Position numbers and translations under genes: made by a program. This document shows positions 8,661 through 12,607 of a DNA stretch of 12,607 bases, piece by piece. The notes below the pieces were generated by a model. It worked only from the letters and a program-made list of their open reading frames with translations. It made no database searches and had not been told where the DNA came from. The stretch's first letter is position 1. Each line of letters opens with the position of its first letter. The DNA comes from Euperipatoides rowelli (taxonomy: Eukaryota > Onychophora > Udeonychophora > Euonychophora > Peripatopsidae): the NCBI GenBank assembly GCA_003024985.2, contig PXIH01S0008948.1, one strand, 5' to 3'.

Positions 8661-9734
8661 GTCCTAATTAATTGGCATTAGGCCTAATTCAACTTTTTTT
8701 TTTTTTTACAAATAATTATTGAATGAAATAATTGTTTCGGCATGTATAATTAAAGTTTTATACTGTATTTCTAATTGTAATTAATAATAGAGAGTAGATA
8801 CTGTAATTTTATAAGGTGAATTTTTACTATGTCTATTGTAATTGAATACACATACTAATCTAATGCATATACAGTATAAATTATTTTTCTGAAATAAATA
8901 GGATTTTTTTTTTTTTAAAGTTTTTCTTTTATTTGTTCATCTAAACTTAAAATTCTTGTATTGAAAGTTAAATTTTAATTTTATTGTTATTTTGCCCTGA
9001 ATAATGTAAAATATTTACGATTTATTTGTCAGTGTATTTTATAATTATGCAATAAGGCCTAATCTTAATATTGACTGGAAAGATTTATGAGCTATGACTG
9101 CCATAAAAATAAATAATAAAAACTTGCAACTAAGCTAACATGTATTATAAATTAAGTCAACAGTATCATAAATATATATATTTTATTCTTGCTAATTATT
9201 GTCCATTTTTTCTATTAAGATTGATAATTTAAAATAAATAAGGCAAATATTACTTCATGGTTGTAACAGTTGCCAAATATACTGACTTATCACTAGATCT
9301 ACCGGTACTGATTTTATTTTACAAAGCTACTTTTTTTTAACCTTTGTAATAGTATTATGGGAGCGTAATGCAGTAAGAGCTGTCAGTCATTAAAAAATAT
9401 ATGAAAGTACAAAGTTTTTACAAGTAGGTTACAGTAAATAATAATATTGTTACCACTATAAAATTAAACAAAAATCTTTTGGCATAATGTTTAAATTTTC
9501 TGATATCTTTTGTGCAGGATTAATTTAAAAAAAATTTAAGCATTGTAAAAAAAAAAAAAAAAACCGAGATGCAATTTCCCTTCTTTGTAATTTTATGAAG
9601 AAGGGATTTAGAATTTTAAGGTGCGTATCCCACCATCCCTTCCAACATTTTCATCCCTGGGATTTATTATATTGTTTATAGAATAAAAAGATTATTGCAA
9701 TTCAAAAATAACAATAAAATTAAAATATGAATAG
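8661..9734. other. Gene-free, very AT-rich stretch with homopolymer runs
   Basis: Contains T-runs near 8693-8707 and 8908-8918, a run of about 17 A near 9546-9562, and a small hairpin (TTCCCTTCTT against AAGAAGGGA, about 9577-9606). No protein-like segment was recognised in any frame. The A-run could be a decayed retroposon tail, but I see no attached body. Confidence 0.45.
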
Positions 9735-10058
9735 AAGTAAATAATTATTAAACTATTGGAAAATTTTGGTATCTAGTAGTATACATGATTGGAAGGATGT
9801 GTTTATTTGTATTCCAAGTGGCAATTCCAGATTGAACACCATGAGTTACAGATAATAATTGAGGAAATTTGGAAAAGAATTTTAAAGCAAAATTAAAACA
9901 CAGTTCTATTCTTCTTTGAGATAATGCCTTATCAATAACCAACTTAAAATTATTATAATAATTAAGGTAAAGATCTTTAATAATAATCCTAAGAAATCTT
10001 TTCTTGATCATTTCAATAGAATTTGGTAATGGAGGGTGGCCAAGACGGTAAGTAAATA
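9735..10058 (-). pseudogene. LINE C-terminal fragment
   Basis: The open stretch 10011-9748, plus shifted bases upstream, matches the end of LINE ORF2. Reading downward: LPSWPPSIT (about 10050-10024, usual form like PVWHPSLT), SIEMIKKRFLRIIIKDLY (about 10022-9969, usual form QKRALRIILGDxY), then a SQRRIELCFNFALKF block (about 9925-9880). It ends with TTRYQNFPIV (about 9778-9749), which resembles the closing RY-x-x-SPIP segment. No catalytic motifs are included. One frameshift lies near 10020. The upper end runs into the inverted-repeat region at 10051, so the junction is uncertain. Its sequence differs from the other LINE copies here, suggesting a separate family or age. Confidence 0.7.
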
Positions 10059-10219
10059 ATGTGAAAATGCAACACAGCTTAATCCTTTTAACATATAATA
10101 AATTACTAAACTAACAAAATTCTCTTCACTATATATACTGTATATACAGTATATANATTTAAATATATACATTACATACTGTATATAGTAAGCTGTGTTG
10201 TATTTCCACATTGTTTACT
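10051..10219. repeat. 30-bp inverted repeat around an AT palindrome
   Basis: 10051-10080 is the reverse complement of 10190-10219 at 27 of 30 positions. Weaker similarity continues outward through GGCC. The loop holds a perfect 24-bp palindrome made of TATATACTG and CAGTATATA halves (10132-10155), next to the unresolved base at 10156. A third related copy in the first orientation lies at about 10268-10310 (GTGGCCAAGA, then AATGTGAAAAGCAA). It may be a MITE or another local fold-back. Confidence 0.7.
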
Positions 10220-10453
10220 TTCATAATGTGGCCGTTACTATTTTTTTTAGTTAATGTCATGTTAAATGTGGCCAAGATCTACCATGGATTGTGAACAATG
10301 TGAAAAGCAATTGACTCATAGCACATCCCAGCATATGTTATGACTTTTACAAAAAAAATATTTTTATGTGCAAAAAATGTGTTTTCCTGGGTGAAATCTG
10401 CCCCTCCCCCCCACCCCTCCAAACACCATTGTATATACTGTTTATATACTGTA

Positions 10454-10740
10454 TCATTACCTCAGTGGAACATGTTTTAAAAAATGTTTAGAGAAAAACG
10501 CATTTAAAGATTTTTAGAAGCATTGCTCGGATTGCAACAATGAGACATCTCCATCTACTAAATATAAATATGCCGGACAACAACAGACTATAGTCCAGCG
10601 AGGTTGTCCCTGGTCCTACCCAGTTCATAGTTTATGTTTTTGATACCTCACTGTTTCAATAGAAATATATGACTCTTTTCTAGTGTAAAACATTATTTAA
10701 AAAAAATTGAAAAAGATGAGATGTCCCACTGAGGTAATGA
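10454..10740. mobile_element. MITE with 20-bp TIRs and TA target duplication
   Basis: TCATTACCTCAGTGGAACAT (10454-10473) is matched by the reverse complement of 10721-10740 with one mismatch. TA flanks both ends (10452-10453 and 10741-10742). The 287-bp interior has no open reading frame. TA duplication and TIR length suggest a Tc1/mariner-type non-autonomous element, but the superfamily is inferred from the target site only. Confidence 0.75.
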
Positions 10741-10745
10741 TATAA

Positions 10746-11282
10746 TACTGTATACAAACATATGCCGATTTCGCATTCGGCTTCGGCCAAATATCGGCCA
10801 TTTTTCCATTATTTATATCTGGCCGAGTATTTTATACTGAACAATTTTGAATCCGTAGTTCTTTTTATTTATTTTATATAATAATTAAAGGTTTACCAAG
10901 AATTAGATCAATTAAACTTTTTTTTTTTTTTTTTTGTATTTACAAAATTCACATTAAACTTATTATTAAACAGTCATTTAAATAATAATTCTTATACAAA
11001 TATAAAATATCTGAAATATTTTCGTATTCTCATTATTGTGCAATATAGGCCATTAAAAGTATTATTTTATTTTGAGTAAATGCATGCAGAATTTTAATAG
11101 CATTGATTAAAAATGTTTCTCTTTTTTTTTTTTTTTTTGTTAATAAAATAAATTAAAAATCATTTAATGGTAATGAAGTACCGGTACGGTACTATATTAG
11201 AACTATTCGGTTCCTGCAGAATAATTTGTAATTATTTTGTATTCAGCCATTGGAATTCAAAATGGTATTTGGTACACACCTA
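10746..11282. mobile_element. Probable hAT-like non-autonomous element with diverged ends
   Basis: The left end (TACTGTATACAAACATATGCCGATTTCG..., followed by GGCTTCGGCC) and the reverse complement of the right end (TAGGTGTGTACCAAATACC...) align imperfectly over about 30 bases. Both lead into ATTC and GGC words of the kind seen in short hAT-derived elements with GGTACACACCTA ends. The interior has T-runs (10919-10935 and about 11122-11138) and CCGGTACGGTAC near 11181. Ends are approximate. Confidence 0.4.
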
Positions 11283-11284
11283 AT

Positions 11285-11808
11285 TAGGGATCCCAGACAT
11301 CCCGTATAAGGGATTGTACTGTATTTTATAGTCCCCTTGTCCCGACAAGTGTTGTTGGAATGCTAAAATGTCCCGTATTTTGATACTGGTTAACCCTTAT
11401 TTAAAAAATTTATACGAGAATGTTTGAATATAATACAATATTTTTTAATTTTAACCTCCTGGGCTATGCTGTTTGTGGGCTTATTCTTTTCTAAATACAA
11501 AATGAAAGCCTTAAAAGATAATTATAAAAGAAACATGTATTTTCAAATCATGTAAAAATGTTAATTCCCCATTTCAAGGAAGAAGAAAAGCGATAAATAC
11601 TTAATGGTGGCTAGAATCATAGGACTTCCATACTGATATTGGCAAGTGTTTACTGTTGTGCGTGTCTCACAATATTCCGTATATGATTATAAAATAAAAT
11701 GAATTGAACATTGATGCTGCTAATAGCTACGTACCTAAACTTTTTTAAAAAAATCTCCCCCACCCCAAAGCAGGTTGTCCCTTTTTTTAAAAAAATATGG
11801 GATCCCTA
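11285..11808. mobile_element. hAT-like MITE, 524 bp, with 8-bp target duplication
   Basis: Perfect 11-bp terminal inverted repeats TAGGGATCCCA (11285-11295) and TGGGATCCCTA (11798-11808). The flanks CACCTAAT (11277-11284) and CCCCTAAT (11809-11816) agree at 7 of 8 positions, the duplication length of hAT elements. Subterminal repeats of CCCGTAT and TGTCCC or GTCCC type occur on the left side (about 11299-11376), as expected for transposase-binding sites. There is no coding capacity. Confidence 0.75.
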
Positions 11809-11829
11809 CCCCTAATATATTCCCTATAT

Positions 11830-11953
11830 ATAAATATGTAGGCTACAGCATATACTGTATTTATATTATATAGAATAGGCTATATAACACAATATTAAAA
11901 TATCTACACTACAATATATGCAGTATACAATCATACGAATACAAAAGTACAGT
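11830..11953. repeat. Second ACAGTA/TAGGCTA-rich tract
   Basis: Contains TAGGCTACAGCATATACTGTA, ATAGGCTATATA, GCAGTATACA and TACAGTACC in about 125 bases, with the same word usage as 3660-3905. It continues after the MITE at about 12100-12250 (ACTGTAACTAGATACAGTATGC, ACAGTATTATATTG, GTACAGTG), so the MITE probably landed inside one such tract. Confidence 0.45.
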
Positions 11954-11954
11954 A

Positions 11955-12099
11955 CCATAGAATGCCGACCAAGAGCGCCCCACCTATTTCTTGTCAAAAC
12001 ATAGGTATATAGCGCCATCACTGCATTTTGACTTTTTTANCCCCATTTCCCCCCAAACGAATGATAAGAGCGTATGCGCCCTTGCTCGGCATTTTACGG
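11955..12099. mobile_element. 145-bp MITE with TA target duplication
   Basis: CCATAGAATGCCGACCAAG with AGCGC following (11955-11978) matches the reverse complement of 12076-12099 at 20 of 24 positions. TA flanks both sides (11953-11954 and 12100-12101). The interior is GC-richer than its surroundings, has a small inner hairpin (ACCTAT against ATAGGT), and contains the unresolved base at 12040 inside a T/C homopolymer transition. The superfamily is not determined. Confidence 0.7.
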
Positions 12100-12257
12100 T
12101 ACTTAGGCCCTATAAATATACAATATAACCTACTGTAACTAGATACAGTATGCACCAGTGTCTAAAGTTATGTATACAGTATTATATTGAATGTATTCAG
12201 TAGTACAGTGTCTATTCTGAAGTAGCTATGTGCAGTACATTATATTGTCTACAGGCC

Positions 12258-12273
12258 ATTTTTTCTTCCTTAG
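12258..12273 (+). other. 3' splice site (acceptor)
   Basis: A pyrimidine run, ATTTTTTCTTCCTTAG, ends in AG directly before the symplekin-like exon. An alternative ACAG at 12251-12254 lacks such a run. The chosen site also gives a phase-0 exon with a recognisable protein. Confidence 0.75.
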
Positions 12274-12342
12274 GTGGTTGAGTTGATTAATGAGGCATCA
12301 TTAATGCAAAAAGATGCTCAGAAAATTACAAATCTGAAACAG
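12274..12342 (+). CDS. SYMPK: Symplekin-like internal exon (partial gene)
   Basis: A 69-bp exon of 23 complete codons, phase 0 at both ends, bounded by a strong acceptor and a consensus donor (CAG then GTAAGC). The translation starts VVELINEASL and ends KITNLKQ. From knowledge of the family, this matches the start of the symplekin N-terminal HEAT-repeat region: V-V-[DE]-L-[LI]-N-x-A, then K-I-T-x-L-K-Q, which continues as VQELI in the next exon (outside this window). Symplekin is a nuclear scaffold for the CPSF/CstF polyadenylation machinery and the histone pre-mRNA cleavage complex. Its N-terminal part binds the CTD phosphatase Ssu72. Relative to the vertebrate protein there is about one extra residue before KIT. 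The upstream exon with the start codon is not in the window, or I could not find it. The call rests on 23 residues. Confidence 0.7.
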
Positions 12343-12348
12343 GTAAGC
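12343..12348 (+). other. 5' splice site (donor)
   Basis: GTAAGC directly after exon-final CAG is close to the full U1 consensus. The following 259 bases to the window end are intron: AT-rich, without coding signal. Confidence 0.75.
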
Positions 12349-12565
12349 AAATTACTTTTAATATTTTAATGTGGGAAATGTTTAAAAATAAAGACATTTG
12401 AATATTTTTAGTATGTTTGTCAATTTTTTTATTTTTTTTCTGACAAACAGAAATTCTCAAAATTGGTTATCGATTGTATTTACCTAAATGTAATGCTGAA
12501 AGTTTTGAGTTTGAGCTTTTACTGTTTTGTTTTTTTTTTTTTTAATCAAACAAGGTTTTTAAGCA

Positions 12566-12598
12566 ATTTAATAAAGCATTTTCCTTGCTTTATTAAAT
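12566..12598. repeat. Perfect 13-bp hairpin in the intron
   Basis: ATTTAATAAAGCA (12566-12578) and TGCTTTATTAAAT (12586-12598) are perfect reverse complements around a 7-base loop TTTTCCT. It could be one end of an element continuing past the window, or a chance AT-rich stem. Being inside an intron, it has no obvious role. Confidence 0.6.
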
Positions 12599-12607
12599 AA
12601 TAATATT

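Noticed and set aside
8450-8671. 73-codon open stretch on the plus strand
   Set aside because: It crosses a hAT-like terminus, and its residues resemble no family. Its length is within chance.
9546-9562. Poly-A tail of a processed retroposon
   Set aside because: No recognisable body precedes it and no target duplication is visible. Other homopolymer runs are common here.
10008-10211. 67-codon open stretch on the minus strand containing the unresolved base
   Set aside because: It is mostly the translation of the AT palindrome and inverted-repeat arms. The LINE reading here is in another frame.

Overview
The window looks like animal (metazoan) genomic DNA: AT-rich, no compact genes, one short exon with consensus splice sites, and many decayed transposable elements. 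Words such as TAGGCCTA, GTAGGCTA and ACAGTA recur, as they do in several marine invertebrate genomes. I would not name a species from this sequence. Two unresolved bases (N) are present, at 10156 and 12040.

Layout. 1-1015 (minus) holds the endonuclease end and reverse transcriptase (RT) start of a CR1/jockey-type non-LTR retrotransposon (LINE), ended at the window edge by a 75-bp fold-back. About 1050-2665 (minus) holds the RT core and C-terminal part of a LINE, split by a hAT-like element (about 1499-2027). 2666-4174 has no gene; it contains a G-run and a tract rich in ACAGTA/TACTGT words. 4175-6790 (plus) is a longer LINE remnant running from endonuclease to 3' tail. It carries a nested fold-back array (5189-5303) and an inserted 242-bp Helitron (6382-6623). 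7003-7950 (plus) is a decayed Ty3/Gypsy integrase. 7951-9734 is AT-rich and gene-free, with one hAT-like terminus. 9735-10058 (minus) is another LINE C-terminal fragment. 10021-12101 is a cluster of inverted-repeat elements: a TA-flanked MITE (10454-10740), an adjoining hAT-like element (10746-11282), a hAT-like MITE with 8-bp target duplication (11285-11808) and a 145-bp TA-flanked MITE (11955-12099).

The only host coding sequence I can support is a 69-bp phase-0 exon at 12274-12342 (plus). Its 23 residues match the N-terminal start of symplekin, the scaffold of the pre-mRNA 3'-end processing machinery. The rest of the window is then best read as a transposon-filled intron or 5' flank of that gene. 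No transposon here looks able to move itself: all coding remnants carry stops and frameshifts.

The least ordinary signal is the pair of local inverted duplications in two different LINE copies (1-190 and 5189-5303). Both fall at about the same point of the RT domain and look like template-switching events. No CRISPR array, rRNA, tRNA or operon structure is visible.
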